Assembly: GCA_036567965.1 (NCBI GenBank)
Contig: DATCTN010000016.1
Span: forward strand, 1-64,000
DNA length: 64,000 nt
Source of the DNA: Candidatus Kryptoniota bacterium
GTDB lineage: Bacteria > Bacteroidota > Ignavibacteria > Kryptoniales > JAKASW01
Direction of reading: 5' to 3'
Part shown: positions 8,198-17,162 of the stretch, piece after piece
Numbering within the stretch: position 1 is the first letter of the stretch
Layout: each line of letters starts with the position of its first letter
The notes under the pieces: generated by a model
The model's input: the letters and a program-made list of their open reading frames with translations, nothing else
Database searches by the model: none
What the model was told of the DNA's origin: nothing
Translations under genes and position numbers: made by a program

Positions 8198-8322
8198 AGA
8201 TAATCTCTCCCGAGCGGTTTCAAATTCCCACTTTTCAGAGAGTCCTGCCATTGAATCCCGATAGCACCGGCTAGCTTCCACTCCTTAACGTTTACCATTT
8301 TCAGCAGGGTGGTTTATCTGCA

Positions 8323-8634
8323 ATGACAAGAAGTAAGAATAAGACTCGGGTTGGTTTCACTCAGACGTTGCAGACTATGGACGACTATAAATTCCGTTGT
8401 AGCCGATGTGGATCGGGGATCCAACATGCGGACGATCCCATCGTCATCGTTGCACTTAATGAATTGTACAAGAATGCCGAATTTGCGATTTGCCGTGACT
8501 GCATGACTCAGGAAGAAAAGGAAAGGGCGCTGGATGTCATCGTGCAAAAACTGGTCGATTACTACGCCTCCCAAGGAATGGAGGCGTCAATAAGAATTGG
8601 CCAAGGCGGGCGCCAGCGGTCGAACCAATTGTGA
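8323..8634 (+). CDS. Small zinc-ribbon protein, unknown function
   Basis: This 103-residue soluble protein has two CxxC pairs (CSRCG near residue 27 and CRDC near 61) that could form one zinc ribbon. A charged helical tail follows (TQEEKERALDVIVQKLVDYY). GGTGG lies about ten bases before the ATG. No specific function can be assigned; zinc ribbons of this size occur in transcription or phage/plasmid accessory proteins. It stands alone between the anti-sigma gene and a LamG relic. Confidence 0.6.
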   Translation: MTRSKNKTRVGFTQTLQTMDDYKFRCSRCGSGIQHADDPIVIVALNELYKNAEFAICRDCMTQEEKERALDVIVQKLVDYYASQGMEASIRIGQGGRQRSNQL

Positions 8635-8684
8635 GTACTTGCGACAACTAAACGCTGGTAGCTTCCGCCCATTCATCCATCGGC

Positions 8685-8921
8685 ATGATCGGAAATCCAA
8701 ACGCAGCTTATCTCTTCAATGGGAGTACAGATTACATTCTGGTTAATAAATCGAGCACTTTTCCTGATAATGCTATCACGATTACCTTCTGGTTCGACAG
8801 AGAAGGAATTATCCCGACAGGATTATAGAATTATGTTTCAAAAGAGGACGCGTTTCAATCTTACCTTTATTCAGACTCTACGATAAGCACGGGTGTTTAC
8901 CTTGGTTCACCGGGTGCCTAG
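8685..8921 (+). pseudogene. Relic of a LamG/concanavalin-like domain
   Basis: The frame from ATG 8685 reads GNPNAAYLFNGSTDYILV, then AITITFWF, an in-frame TAG at codon about 47, then NYVSKEDAFQSYLYSD and GVYLGSPGA before a stop. This is the start of a LamG-type jelly roll (AAxxFNGxxDYI ... TITxWF), as also seen intact in the protein at 17163. With no start signal and an internal stop, it must be debris of a deleted secreted protein. Confidence 0.7.
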
Positions 8922-9034
8922 GAAATTCTAAATTGAGGTGGTAAAAATCATTTGAGAAATTTTCAGCAGAGTACTTCCTTTGTTAGGAATAGTGTGTAAT
9001 GATCTGCAGCAATGTAAAACTAAGGGAGGATTCC

Positions 9035-10597
9035 GTGAAAAGATTGACAGCAGTTGTTCGGTACCTGACCGCCATAACACTACTTTCATCTCTCGAAACT
9101 CTGGCACAACAGACATTCAATGTTGCTGACTACGTGGGTTATGCGGACGTTTATGTTGCGGACTCGACAGATAACTGGTCTCATCTGCTTCGTAGGTTGC
9201 AGCAAGACAATGACAATGGGTGGACTGATGGCGCTACATCTTGGTCGAGATTTGAAACATGGAGAAGCCAGGCTGCAAGCGGAGGTACAATGGAACAATT
9301 TGTAATAGATGCTCCAACTTCCGATTACGACATAGCCACGGTGGGAGATTTCACCGTTTACGGTCTCAGGACAATTCAAGGTTTCTTTGGTCTGAGAGAT
9401 GGTAGATCCACGGATTATGCCGATGTAAGATTCGTAATACAAGTAGAGACAGATAGCCTTCATTATGTCACTCTTATTGATAGTACCGTTACTGCTGATG
9501 AGCCTGCTGGATGGAGAGCATTTAGCATGGACGTTTCTTCGTACCACTTTGGGAAAGTAAAGCTGAGATTTATTACTGATCCGAATGGCGTCACGTGGGA
9601 GGATTGGTCAGAATGGGCTGATGTCTCGGTGTCCGCTGATTCCGTAGTCTGGGGATCTATTGGAACAACTCGAAATGTAACATTCCAAGCTGATATGTCA
9701 AGACTTATTGCGGCCGGGTTCAATCCGTCGAATGATACAATAAGCGTGTGCGGAGGCTGGCCACCGTTAAGCTGGTCTAACAACATGCTCATGTCACAGG
9801 ACTTGTCTAAGCCCAATATTTACAAGCTGACGGTTACGACACATCTCCCTATTGGAGCAAATTTACAGTACAAATTTCATGCGAGCCCGGAAGGGTTGTT
9901 CATAAGCTATGGCTGGGATACACTTTCAAATAATCGGTACCTCATTTTCCCGGATTACGACACGACGCTAGCTGCAGTAGATCCTGCAATCTGGTTTCTC
10001 GCCGAAACACCTCTTTCCGTTTCCGCCACGAACTTCAGAGCAGTTTCATCAGATGGCTCCGTAGTTCTATCCTGGCAGACTCAATCGGAAATTAATAACC
10101 TGGGCTTCAATATTTTCAGAAAAGATTCACAAACTGGCACCTCTTCTCTGATTGCTGGTTACATTTCAAATAAATCTCTGCAAGGTCTCGGTACATCCAC
10201 GACTGGCAGGAGTTATTTTTATTCCGATGGGCATGTTGCTTCTGGGCACACTTATGAGTACACGGTCGAAAGTGTGGCTTCAGACGGAACCAAGAAAGAT
10301 TATCCTGCGATACAAGTGACGGTTAATGTTCCAAAGGTTTACGCTTTGTACCAGAACTATCCCAACCCATTCAACCCGACGACAACGATCAGTTATGATC
10401 TCCCGAAGGCTAGTCATGTGACAATAACGCTGTATGATATGCTCGGAAGAGAAGTGACGACGATTGTCGATGCACAGAAGGACGCTGGATCATACCTGGC
10501 AGTGTTCGGTGGTTCTCGGTTTTCCAGTGGTGTTTACTTCTACAAGATAAGTGCGGGTCCGTTCACGCAAATCAGGAAAATGGTTTTGATGAAATAG
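9035..10597 (+). CDS. Type IX secreted protein with CBM20-like and fibronectin-like domains
   Basis: The start is GTG at 9035 after GGGAGGA; the frame extends to 8999 but only this start gives a clean signal peptide (cut near SLETLAQ-Q). The first 190 residues are beta-rich and unrecognised, with aromatic-rich motifs (WTDGATSWSRFETW). Residues about 210-300 (NVTFQADMS, VCGGWPPLSW, YKLTVTTHLP, LQYKF) resemble a starch-binding CBM20-like or related carbohydrate-binding fold. A fibronectin-like segment typical of type IX cargo follows (SVVLSWQTQSEINNLGFNI). The last 90 residues are the type IX sorting domain (LYQNYPNPFNP ... GVYFYKISAG ... KMVLMK). It is likely released or surface-attached and binds glycan. 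Confidence 0.78.
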   Translation: MKRLTAVVRYLTAITLLSSLETLAQQTFNVADYVGYADVYVADSTDNWSHLLRRLQQDNDNGWTDGATSWSRFETWRSQAASGGTMEQFVIDAPTSDYDIATVGDFTVYGLRTIQGFFGLRDGRSTDYADVRFVIQVETDSLHYVTLIDSTVTADEPAGWRAFSMDVSSYHFGKVKLRFITDPNGVTWEDWSEWADVSVSADSVVWGSIGTTRNVTFQADMSRLIAAGFNPSNDTISVCGGWPPLSWSNNMLMSQDLSKPNIYKLTVTTHLPIGANLQYKFHASPEGLFISYGWDTLSNNRYLIFPDYDTTLAAVDPAIWFLAETPLSVSATNFRAVSSDGSVVLSWQTQSEINNLGFNIFRKDSQTGTSSLIAGYISNKSLQGLGTSTTGRSYFYSDGHVASGHTYEYTVESVASDGTKKDYPAIQVTVNVPKVYALYQNYPNPFNPTTTISYDLPKASHVTITLYDMLGREVTTIVDAQKDAGSYLAVFGGSRFSSGVYFYKISAGPFTQIRKMVLMK

Positions 10598-10878
10598 CCG
10601 CCTCCTTCTATTGCTGACCCTTGGTGCTCAGATCCAGTATGTCCCCTTCTTCAAAACGGGGCTGAGGGCATCTTGAGATGTACGGAAAGCCTTCGCTTCG
10701 CAGCAGCGCTACAAACTTATTTCCGTAGAGCACAATAACTTTGAGGAATATAAAGTGAAGATCGCCGGGGCGACTGCAATACTAAAACCAAAAGAAAAAC
10801 TTCTCAGCAAGCCAGGGCATTTGCAACGAATGGAGATGGACAGGAGTTTACAGGAACTAATCAGTCGAGGAGCATCTT

Positions 10879-12606
10879 ATGAAGATACCAGTTTCAATTC
10901 CCTTGTTGGTCCTAGTAAGCATCTTACTTCTATCAGTTAAGTCAAGTGCCTATCGAACCGTCGCCCCTGCCTTCAATAGGAATAACGAAGTATTTTCTAC
11001 ACGACTCCACAGCGGCAAATCCTGTGGCGGAAATATTATTCATCTGCTTCCGACATCGAATTATCCAATTCGAAGATCCGTTCCCAAGCTGGGAGATGTC
11101 GTGGGGAATGAACTGAGGGGTAAAATGATCAATCCGGATAAGGCGACGAGCTACACAACTCAACTTTATTTGCTTGACACTGTGGTCGTCTTTTCCACTG
11201 ACTCGGAACGCTATGCTTACTCATGGGATGGCGGCGGGAAGATTCTTACCGAATCAGACCAAAAGCTGGAAAATGGTCAGTGGGTAGGTATAGCGGATTA
11301 TTCTTCTACATATGACCCGGATGAAAAATGCCTTACCTCCTGGTATGAACAGTGGCAGGACGGTCAATTGACCTCCTCATCTTATCGTGATACGTATGAA
11401 TTTTATGCCAATGGGGAAATGCTTACGGAATTGGTTGAGACATGGAACGGCACTCAATGGACCAATGATAGTCTTAAGACCTATAGTTACGATGCGGCAG
11501 GCAATCATATTGGAATACTCATACAGTTATGGGAAACAGGTCAATGGGATAATTCGTTTCGGTATACGTATTCATATGACAGCACGGACAAGAACTTCGC
11601 GGAGTTGATGGAACAATGGGATGGTGTCCATTGGATCAATAACCGTCGGGATTTCTTCAGTGATTCTACCGACGAAAAAGGTGATTCCATTCATACAGAC
11701 GTGTATCAGATTCCGGTGGACACCTCGTGGGGTGACACTTCGTGGGTCAATTATTCGCGCTATACCTACACGTATGCTCCCACAGGGACACTGCTCGGGT
11801 TCGTTCAGGCATTCTGGGGGACTAGTGGGTGGTTTAACACGGTTACGGGTTCATTTCTTTACACACTTACGTATGATCAGCAGGGCAACATACTTACAAT
11901 GTTGGACCAGTACTGGACGAGCGGGCAATGGACTGATCTCTCCCTAGACACATACACGTATGATGCCGTGGGACATATGCTTACTGATTCAGAGGCGGTG
12001 TTGATGGGGGGAACGCAATGGACTCCGAGGGCAAAATATGTTCAGACTTGGGATTCTAATGGAAATTTGCTTACATGGACATTTGAACCTTGGGGAAACT
12101 CACAGTGGACGAACTATGAGCGGGACACTCTTGGTTATGATTCAGATGGGAACCAAATACTTTATCTGCACCAATCGTGGACGGGTTCTTCCTGGTTGAC
12201 CTCCGTCGGCAGTGGCGCTTACGATTATTCAGAAGTTCTGAACATTAATGGCTATTATTTTCAGTATCATGGAGATAAGGTTACATATAGCTACAGTCTT
12301 ACAACCGTCACCGCCGCGTCTTCCAAAAGCGACAAGGTCCCGATTGAATTTTACTTAAGTCAGAACTATCCTAATCCTTTCAATCCGACCACTACAATTT
12401 CTTATAATCTGCAGAAAGCGGGGCATGTGACCTTGAAAGTGTATGATGTTCTGGGAAGAGAGGTCGCGACACTGTTTGATGGCTTCAAGACTGCGGGAAG
12501 CCACACCACATCATTCGATGCTTCCGCGCTGGCGAGCGGTGTATACTTTTATAGAATTGTCGCCGGTCAATTCGTTTCAACAAAGAAAATGCTCTTGATG
12601 AAATAA
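10879..12606 (+). CDS. Type IX secreted protein with YD/RHS-like repeats
   Basis: GAGGAG precedes the ATG, and residues 1-25 form a signal peptide. Residues about 90-470 contain repeated units of 25-45 residues with the theme YTYDxxGNxLxxLxQxWxxGQW, related to YD/RHS wrap-type repeats, each with W and Q pairs. The C-terminus is a standard type IX sorting domain (LSQNYPNPFNP, VYDVLGREVATLF, GVYFYRIVAGQF, KKMLLMK). Unlike classical Rhs toxins there is no core DPxG cleavage site or toxin tip. The role is probably structural or adhesive at the cell surface. A terminator follows at 12638. Confidence 0.75.
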   Translation: MKIPVSIPLLVLVSILLLSVKSSAYRTVAPAFNRNNEVFSTRLHSGKSCGGNIIHLLPTSNYPIRRSVPKLGDVVGNELRGKMINPDKATSYTTQLYLLDTVVVFSTDSERYAYSWDGGGKILTESDQKLENGQWVGIADYSSTYDPDEKCLTSWYEQWQDGQLTSSSYRDTYEFYANGEMLTELVETWNGTQWTNDSLKTYSYDAAGNHIGILIQLWETGQWDNSFRYTYSYDSTDKNFAELMEQWDGVHWINNRRDFFSDSTDEKGDSIHTDVYQIPVDTSWGDTSWVNYSRYTYTYAPTGTLLGFVQAFWGTSGWFNTVTGSFLYTLTYDQQGNILTMLDQYWTSGQWTDLSLDTYTYDAVGHMLTDSEAVLMGGTQWTPRAKYVQTWDSNGNLLTWTFEPWGNSQWTNYERDTLGYDSDGNQILYLHQSWTGSSWLTSVGSGAYDYSEVLNINGYYFQYHGDKVTYSYSLTTVTAASSKSDKVPIEFYLSQNYPNPFNPTTTISYNLQKAGHVTLKVYDVLGREVATLFDGFKTAGSHTTSFDASALASGVYFYRIVAGQFVSTKKMLLMK

Positions 12607-12637
12607 CCCATTCTCGACATAACTGTATTAATGAGGG

Positions 12638-12670
12638 TCCCGCCACATAGCTTGGCGGGACTTTCTTCTT
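12638..12670 (+). terminator. Rho-independent terminator
   Basis: TCCCGCCA (12638-12645) and TGGCGGGA (12653-12660) form a perfect eight-base stem, followed by CTTTCTTCTTTTT. It lies 32 bases after the sorting-domain gene ending at 12606. Confidence 0.8.
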
Positions 12671-12727
12671 TTTGACTTCCCGGCTTGCTTTGAAATAGGA
12701 TCCGTATTCTCTCTACATCTCCATAGA

Positions 12728-12822
12728 GCATCCGTTCGAGCGGATGCTTCACGGTGCATAGAACCCGTCGTGTAACGGACGGGTTTAAATTCTTAAGCTA
12801 GCCGTCCGTTTCAACGGATGGC
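12728..12822. repeat. Cluster of three short hairpins with CCGTT/AACGG theme
   Basis: There are three palindromes in under 100 bases: GCATCCG-TTCGAG-CGGATGC (12728-12747), ACCCGTC-N8-GACGGGT (12763-12784) and GCCGTCCGTT-TC-AACGGATGGC (12801-12822). They share the ATCCGTT / CCGTCCGTT motif with sequence changes that keep pairing. This is typical of a short palindromic repeat family rather than an operator. Confidence 0.6.
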
Positions 12823-12888
12823 GTGAGAAAGCCTCTCACCTTGCAGGCAGGAGCAGGAGGTTTTTAGGTTTCACCCTCCCAGATTAAA

Positions 12889-13030
12889 CCGTCGTTGCGA
12901 AGTCGGCCCGCTCCTCCGGCCAACGGCGGACGACGAAATCCGCTCGACGAGTCCCTACGGGTCTATCGACCCGAAGGGTCGTAGACGAGTATTCGACCTC
13001 CGCGGCCAATCCCCCCGGACTTGACCACCA
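12889..13030. repeat. Dispersed repeat F, copy 1 (AACCGTCGTTGCGAAGTCGG type)
   Basis: AAACCGTCGTTGCGAAGTCG followed by GCCCGCTCCTCCGG recurs at 22077-22112. Related text (TCTTCCGGACGGACGCGGTTGAG) occurs at 37057. A palindromic TCGACCC-GAAGGGTCG core at about 12966-12983 is shared with 15530-15555. It is non-coding; the short frames here are products of the repeats. Confidence 0.55.
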
Positions 13031-13079
13031 AAGGTAAACGCGCCCGCAATTCGGCAAAGCGTTGGACACGGCTCCGCCT

Positions 13080-13490
13080 CACTAAGTGCCGTCAGGCACG
13101 ACCTATTTGTAAACCGCGATAAAAAATCTAATTGTAGCTCCATTAGGAGCGGCCTGTTTGCCTGACTCCATCAACCATCTCACCAGAGTCACATCTGATG
13201 TAACATTCGCAGAGGCTTTGAGAAGATTCCTCGTCGTCACCAGGCTGATTCCCACAAGACTCCTCGGAATGACAATTCTTAGTTTGTTTTCTTTCCGCGA
13301 AAGGTCCGCCTTGGGTCGAGAGATCTGGGGCTCCTCAAGGCCAATCGGACTCCATGGCAGGGCATCATAAAGATTTGTATGAGGTACAAGATTCATTCCT
13401 TACTTTAGTGCCGTTAGGCACGACCTATTTGTAAACCGCGATAAAAAATCTAATTACAGCTCCGTTAGGAGCGACCTGTAACGGGTGACA
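13080..13490 (+). repeat. Dispersed repeat A, copy 2: tandem double unit upstream of lemA
   Basis: Hairpins are at 13086-13099 (GTGCC-GTCA-GGCAC), 13137-13150 (GCTCC-ATTA-GGAGC), 13408-13421 (GTGCC-GTTA-GGCAC) and 13459-13472 (GCTCC-GTTA-GGAGC), separated by the conserved linker with ACTCCATGGCAGGGCATC. So it is two hairpin pairs flanking one linker. The linker carries an extra insertion at about 13197-13262 (GATTCCTCGTCGTCACC ... GACTCCTCGGAATGACA), itself a repeat seen at 37605-37700. Confidence 0.8.
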
Positions 13491-13523
13491 AGCGTTTCGC
13501 GACCCTTGTCGAACCCTCTCTCC

Positions 13524-13552
13524 TTGTAACAACCCCTCCCGACTTTTACATT
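13524..13552 (+). promoter_or_regulatory. Predicted lemA promoter
   Basis: TTGTAA (13524-13529), a 17-base spacer and TACATT (13547-13552) lie just upstream of the Shine-Dalgarno AAAAGGAGG and the lemA ATG at 13582. The same elements and spacing are kept in the duplicated copy at 5457-5485. The assignment is by motif only. Confidence 0.5.
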
Positions 13553-13581
13553 ACAAAAAGAATTTCAAAAGGAGGTTTTGC

Positions 13582-14148
13582 ATGTTCATCTTCTACGCAG
13601 TCATCGTCATCTTAATTCTCCTTATCATGTGGGTAGTCGGAAAGTATAACACCCTCATCACACTTCGCAACCAGGTCACCAACGGCTGGAAACAAATCGA
13701 CGTCCAGCTGAAAAGAAGACACGACCTGATTCCTAACCTTGTACAGGCAGTCAAGGGAGAAATGCAGTTCGAACAGGATACACTCCAAAAAGTTATAGAA
13801 GCCCGCAACTCCGCCATCTCCGCGAAAGGAGTCGCCGATTCTGCGGGCAAAGAAGATTTACTCTCGGGCGCACTCAACAAATTGTTCGCGCTTGTCGAGA
13901 ACTACCCGAACCTGAAAGCGAACGAGAACGTGAAGCAGCTCCAGGAAGAAGTGACGAGCACAGAGAACAAAATCTCATTCGCAAGACAGTTCTACAACGA
14001 CATCACCACAAAGTTCAACATAGCCCAGCAGGTCTTTCCGGGCAACATCGTAGCGACGATGTTCAATTTTAAGGCATCCGAACTCTTCGAGATAAAGGCG
14101 GAAGCCGACCGCGAAGTCCCGCCCGTCGATTTATCACTTCGCCACTAA
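13582..14148 (+). CDS. lemA: LemA family membrane protein
   Basis: The 188-residue protein has an N-terminal hydrophobic helix (residues 2-20), then the LemA core: YNTLITLRNQVTNGWKQIDVQLKRRHDLIPNLVQAVKG, coiled coil around EVTSTENKISFARQFYND, and FNFKASELFEIKAEADREVP near the C-terminus. LemA proteins are single-span, mostly extracytoplasmic-coil proteins often paired with an M48 protease, as here with the gene at 14188. AAAAGGAGG precedes the ATG at ideal distance. Its 5' region is duplicated at 5446-5540. Confidence 0.95.
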   Translation: MFIFYAVIVILILLIMWVVGKYNTLITLRNQVTNGWKQIDVQLKRRHDLIPNLVQAVKGEMQFEQDTLQKVIEARNSAISAKGVADSAGKEDLLSGALNKLFALVENYPNLKANENVKQLQEEVTSTENKISFARQFYNDITTKFNIAQQVFPGNIVATMFNFKASELFEIKAEADREVPPVDLSLRH

Positions 14149-14149
14149 C

Positions 14150-14169
14150 GGCGGCTTTAAAGCCGCCGA
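14150..14169. other. Perfect 20-bp palindrome between lemA and htpX-like gene
   Basis: CGGCGGCTTTAAAGCCGCCG starts immediately after the lemA stop codon and ends 18 bases before the GTG start of the protease gene. With no U-run after it, it is more likely an RNA-stability or attenuation hairpin setting the ratio of the two products than a terminator. Confidence 0.55.
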
Positions 14170-14187
14170 TAATCCGGAGACTATCTG

Positions 14188-15207
14188 GTGGATGATGTCA
14201 GGAACATCTATGAAGAGCAGGCGCACAACAGGCGGGCCACCATTCTTATCATGGCGGCCTTCATCCTTTTCTTAGGGCTCCTCGGTCTCGGGTTCGACGT
14301 GTTCTTTCTCGACACGGTGAACGAGGATACATTCTTTCCTATCGGCACCCTTATCGCCATCGCGATCGGTGTTATCACGGCATCGTGGAGCCTGCGAAGC
14401 GGCGCAAAGGCGGTACTCAACTCGACTCATGCTGTCCCTGCCGACCCGGCTGATCCCAAACAGAAACAGCTTCTCAATGTGGTTGAAGAGATGAGCATCG
14501 CTTCCGGACTGCCGAAGCCGCAGGTCTACATAGTACCCGATCCCGATCCCAACGCGTTCGCGACGGGGAAGGACCCCGGTAACAGCTCGATCGCAGTTAC
14601 GCAGGGGCTTCTCGATACGCTCAACAGGGATGAGCTCCAGGGTGTAGTGGCACACGAGATGAGCCATATCCGCAATTACGACATCCGGCTCATGACTGTG
14701 ATCGCGGCATTGGTAGGAGCGATACTTCTCCTCTCCGACTGGGCAAGGCGCGGCATGCTCTGGGGCGGCGGGAGGCGCCGCTCCCGGAGTTCGGGCGGAG
14801 CGGTTGCTATTGTCCTCCTTGTGATCTGGATTATCGGGGTCGTACTTGCTCCGCTTATAAGTCAGATCATGGCGATGGCAGTTTCACGCAAGCGCGAATA
14901 TTATGCGGACGCTTCGGGCGCCGAGCTGACAAGGAACCCGCTCGCGCTTGCAAGTGCGCTTCAGAAACTCGATGACGCTTCCGCGCCGACTGAGTCGATC
15001 AAGCGCGGCGCGGCTCACCTGTGCATCGTCGATCCGCTCGGGCGGAGGATGAACGCGAAAGAAGGACGCGCGGCGGATCTGTTCGCCACGCACCCGCCGA
15101 CATTCAGACGAATCGCTCTTCTTAAGGCGATGGCGTACGAGACGAAGCCGGGCGCGCCGGAACAAAAGCTGGCACAGCCGGGGACACCACAAGCACCCGC
15201 TCAGTAA
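14188..15207 (+). CDS. htpX: HtpX-like M48 family membrane metalloprotease
   Basis: The start is GTG at 14188, with GGAG ten bases upstream. Two N-terminal transmembrane helices (about residues 17-40 and 47-65) precede the zinc-protease core: VVAHEMSHIRNYDIR, where HExxH binds zinc, and a third ligand Glu in KREYYADASGAELT. Between them is another pair of hydrophobic helices (TVIAALVGAILLLSDWA and VAIVLLVIWIIGVVLAPLIS). The C-terminal 20 residues are Pro/Ala/Gln-rich. HtpX-type enzymes degrade damaged inner-membrane proteins. Pairing with lemA is common in many phyla. The symbol is by family; a distinct M48 subfamily is possible. Confidence 0.88.
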   Translation: MDDVRNIYEEQAHNRRATILIMAAFILFLGLLGLGFDVFFLDTVNEDTFFPIGTLIAIAIGVITASWSLRSGAKAVLNSTHAVPADPADPKQKQLLNVVEEMSIASGLPKPQVYIVPDPDPNAFATGKDPGNSSIAVTQGLLDTLNRDELQGVVAHEMSHIRNYDIRLMTVIAALVGAILLLSDWARRGMLWGGGRRRSRSSGGAVAIVLLVIWIIGVVLAPLISQIMAMAVSRKREYYADASGAELTRNPLALASALQKLDDASAPTESIKRGAAHLCIVDPLGRRMNAKEGRAADLFATHPPTFRRIALLKAMAYETKPGAPEQKLAQPGTPQAPAQ

Positions 15208-15683
15208 GATATACCTGTAGCCGCGGATGAGCGCCCCGTCTCCCGTGGGCCGGGTCTTCGACTTGCGCCATCCGGCCATATATATTTATTTCGGACCGGA
15301 CTTGAGGTTTATCCCTCACCTCGTGCGGGGTCCGCGCCTTACAGACAATGATACTCCGGTTCGATTTGCAGGATTCTCTCTTGTCCAATTTCTTTTGGTC
15401 GTCCAAAAGTCCCGCAGTATGCCTACGCGCCGGAGCGCTTCGGCGCGCAGGTGCGGGATCCCTTACATATGAAAGTATTACTGAGCGGGAAAAATGGACT
15501 GAAAGTCCGCCTAAGGTCGATGACACGTCTACGACCCTTCGGGTCGAAAGACCCGTAGGGACTCGTCGAGCGCATGCACATATGGGGGACATTAGTACCT
15601 TCCGGCACCTGTCGCGACCTTAGTGAGGATGTCAAGACAGAGGCAAGTAAAAGAGAATCATCAAGTTTTAGGGCATATTACTT

Positions 15684-15719
15684 GTCCACTTTCTTTTGCT
15701 CGTCCAAAAGAAAGTGGAC
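15684..15719. repeat. Repeat C hairpin, copy 1
   Basis: GTCCACTTTCTTTT - GCTCGTCC - AAAAGAAAGTGGAC is a perfect 14-base stem. Related hairpins with the same CTTTCTTTT core are at 16245-16276, 36958-36993 and 45371-45402, with changes on both arms that keep pairing. Confidence 0.75.
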
Positions 15720-15829
15720 TGAAAGAAAAGGACGCCCCGCGAAAATGATCCCGACTATCGTCCCGTCCAAATATTTGTGTGTCGGGATGCCGCAAGGCGG
15801 CATCGGGACCGTCCCGTGCTCAGTTGTAT

Positions 15830-15879
15830 GCGATTTTTTGAATAGCGATGTCAATACCTACGTTTGACAAAAAATCGCT
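15830..15879. repeat. Repeat D, copy 1 (CGATTTTTTG inverted repeat)
   Basis: GCGATTTTTTG and CAAAAAATCGC lie about 50 bases apart end to end. The same arrangement is at 36835-36884 (inverted) and 45716-45765, always next to CGGGA(C/T)CGTCCCG text and near repeat C. Repeats C and D therefore probably belong to one composite element. Confidence 0.7.
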
Positions 15880-16244
15880 GTAACCAGTTGTGGAGCTGAA
15901 ATAGAGTGTTCCCCTTCAACAGGACTTCATTTTCGCAAGGGGATGATATACGTTCTGCGTGAATTAGCAGAATATGACTAATGAATGCTTTCGACATGAT
16001 ACTACGTGTTTGTGGACTGAGGGATTTACTTTACCGCATGGGGTGTCAGGGATCTTCTTGGTTAAGTTGCAAATAATGTTCGAGAAGGCATTCGAAAAAA
16101 ATGGCGATTAGGAAATTTCCTCCGGTGCTCTAACCTAGCCCTAACAAACAAATCGCCGACGCCGATAGGCGGAGGCTTGATTTGTTTCCAACTCAAGCGG
16201 AAATTTCCAGCCATTTTTTCCGAGAGCCTTGACTTTTTCTTTGG

Positions 16245-16276
16245 TACTTTCTTTTGTGTCAAGACAAAAGAAAGTA
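16245..16276. repeat. Repeat C hairpin, copy 2
   Basis: TACTTTCTTTTG - TGTCAAGA - CAAAAGAAAGTA is a perfect stem. The flank on the left (GGAAATTTCCAGCCATTTTT through CCTTGACTTT) is shared with the copy at 45300-45402, showing the repeat unit is at least 100 bases long. Confidence 0.75.
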
Positions 16277-16309
16277 CATAAGCAATCATCGTGTCAAGTA
16301 CAGTGTCTC

Positions 16310-16535
16310 TTGTCCACTTTCTTTTGTCATCTTGAGACCCGACGATTCGCAGTCGGGTCGAAAGATCTGGAGCTCCTCAAGGCCAATCGGACTCCATGGC
16401 AGGGCATCATAAAGATTGGTATGAGGTACAAGACTCATTTCTTACTTTAGTGCCCTTAGGCACGACCTGTTTGTAAACCGCGATAAAAAATCTAATTGCA
16501 GCTCCGTTAGGAGCGACCTGTTCGCCTGGCTCCAT
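16310..16535 (+). repeat. Dispersed repeat A, copy 3
   Basis: It is nearly identical to copy 1 (4839-5045). Hairpins are at 16450-16463 (GTGCC-CTTA-GGCAC) and 16501-16514 (GCTCC-GTTA-GGAGC), continuing into TGGCTCCATCAACCATCTCA like the copies at 13160 and 38085. Confidence 0.8.
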
Positions 16536-17162
16536 CAACCATCTCACCAGAGTGACATCGAATGACAATTCTCCGTTTGTTCCTCTTCCGGGAAAGGTCC
16601 GCCCTTTGGACGGAGATCCGAAGTCGCAAAGGTCGCAAAAGGTAATATATTTATTCTCTGTTTCCTCCGTGCCTCCGTGCCTGCACGCCGGAGTATCATC
16701 AGGGTTGGTTCCGGCACGCAGGCGTGTCTCAGTGGTTAAACTGAACCACAAGCATCGGCATCCATTGTCCGCCACATTATTTTCTGGCGGAGGACGCCTC
16801 GTCAAATCAGGAAACCCCGAAGGGGTCTACAGATTTTGAAGCCGTCGAGTTCATTCGATGGCAGACCTGCATACACTTATTGTTTATGTTGACGGATTAA
16901 GCCAAATTACTTACCAGGGCCGGCTGATATAGTCAACAACAGCGATAGTGGGATTTCCGTTTGCATCGTCCCGCTATTTTCCGAATTCGTACTCCGTAGA
17001 GAATGTTCGCCTGGGATCGGATGATCCCGGAAGGCTCTACAGTTTCGCGCGTTTGAAGTCGATGACGACGCCAACGGGATGTCAGGGAGCATTAACCCAG
17101 CGTTGTGCTGGTGCAATTCCAGCCTGTAATTAACGCCGCAAAAGAGTGAGGAGGGAACAAAC

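Larger units (their letters stand above)
15208..17162. other. Two-kilobase repeat-filled spacer without genes
   Basis: The stretch holds copies of at least four dispersed repeat families: perfect long hairpins with CTTTCTTTTG arms (15684-15719, 16245-16276), a CGATTTTTTG inverted repeat (15830-15879), repeat A (16310-16535) and the 'gtgcctccgtgcctg' type (16660-16750). Frames of 60-130 codons are present on both strands but coincide with the repeats and recur at their other copies, so they are not taken as genes. The last 230 bases before 17163 show no recognised riboswitch. Confidence 0.6.

Noticed and set aside
13080-13490. Possible CRISPR-like array because of regularly spaced short palindromes
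   Set aside because: Units are too few and too long, the intervening sequence is itself conserved between copies, and no cas gene is present.
14150-14169. Terminator between lemA and the protease gene
   Set aside because: Perfect palindrome but no U tract and only 18 bases before the next start; read-through is more likely.
15122-15592. 156-codon minus-strand frame
   Set aside because: Begins inside repeat text and runs antisense into the htpX-like gene; no Shine-Dalgarno and no family.
16062-16289. 75-codon minus-strand frame with a protein-like look (LSFVLTQKKVPKKKSRLSEK)
   Set aside because: It is the translation of the repeat C composite; the same text recurs at 45100-45402 with frame-breaking differences.
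16907-17162. Riboswitch upstream of the large secreted protein
   Set aside because: Some inverted text (GGGATC-GGAT-GATCCC) but no match to any riboswitch consensus I know.
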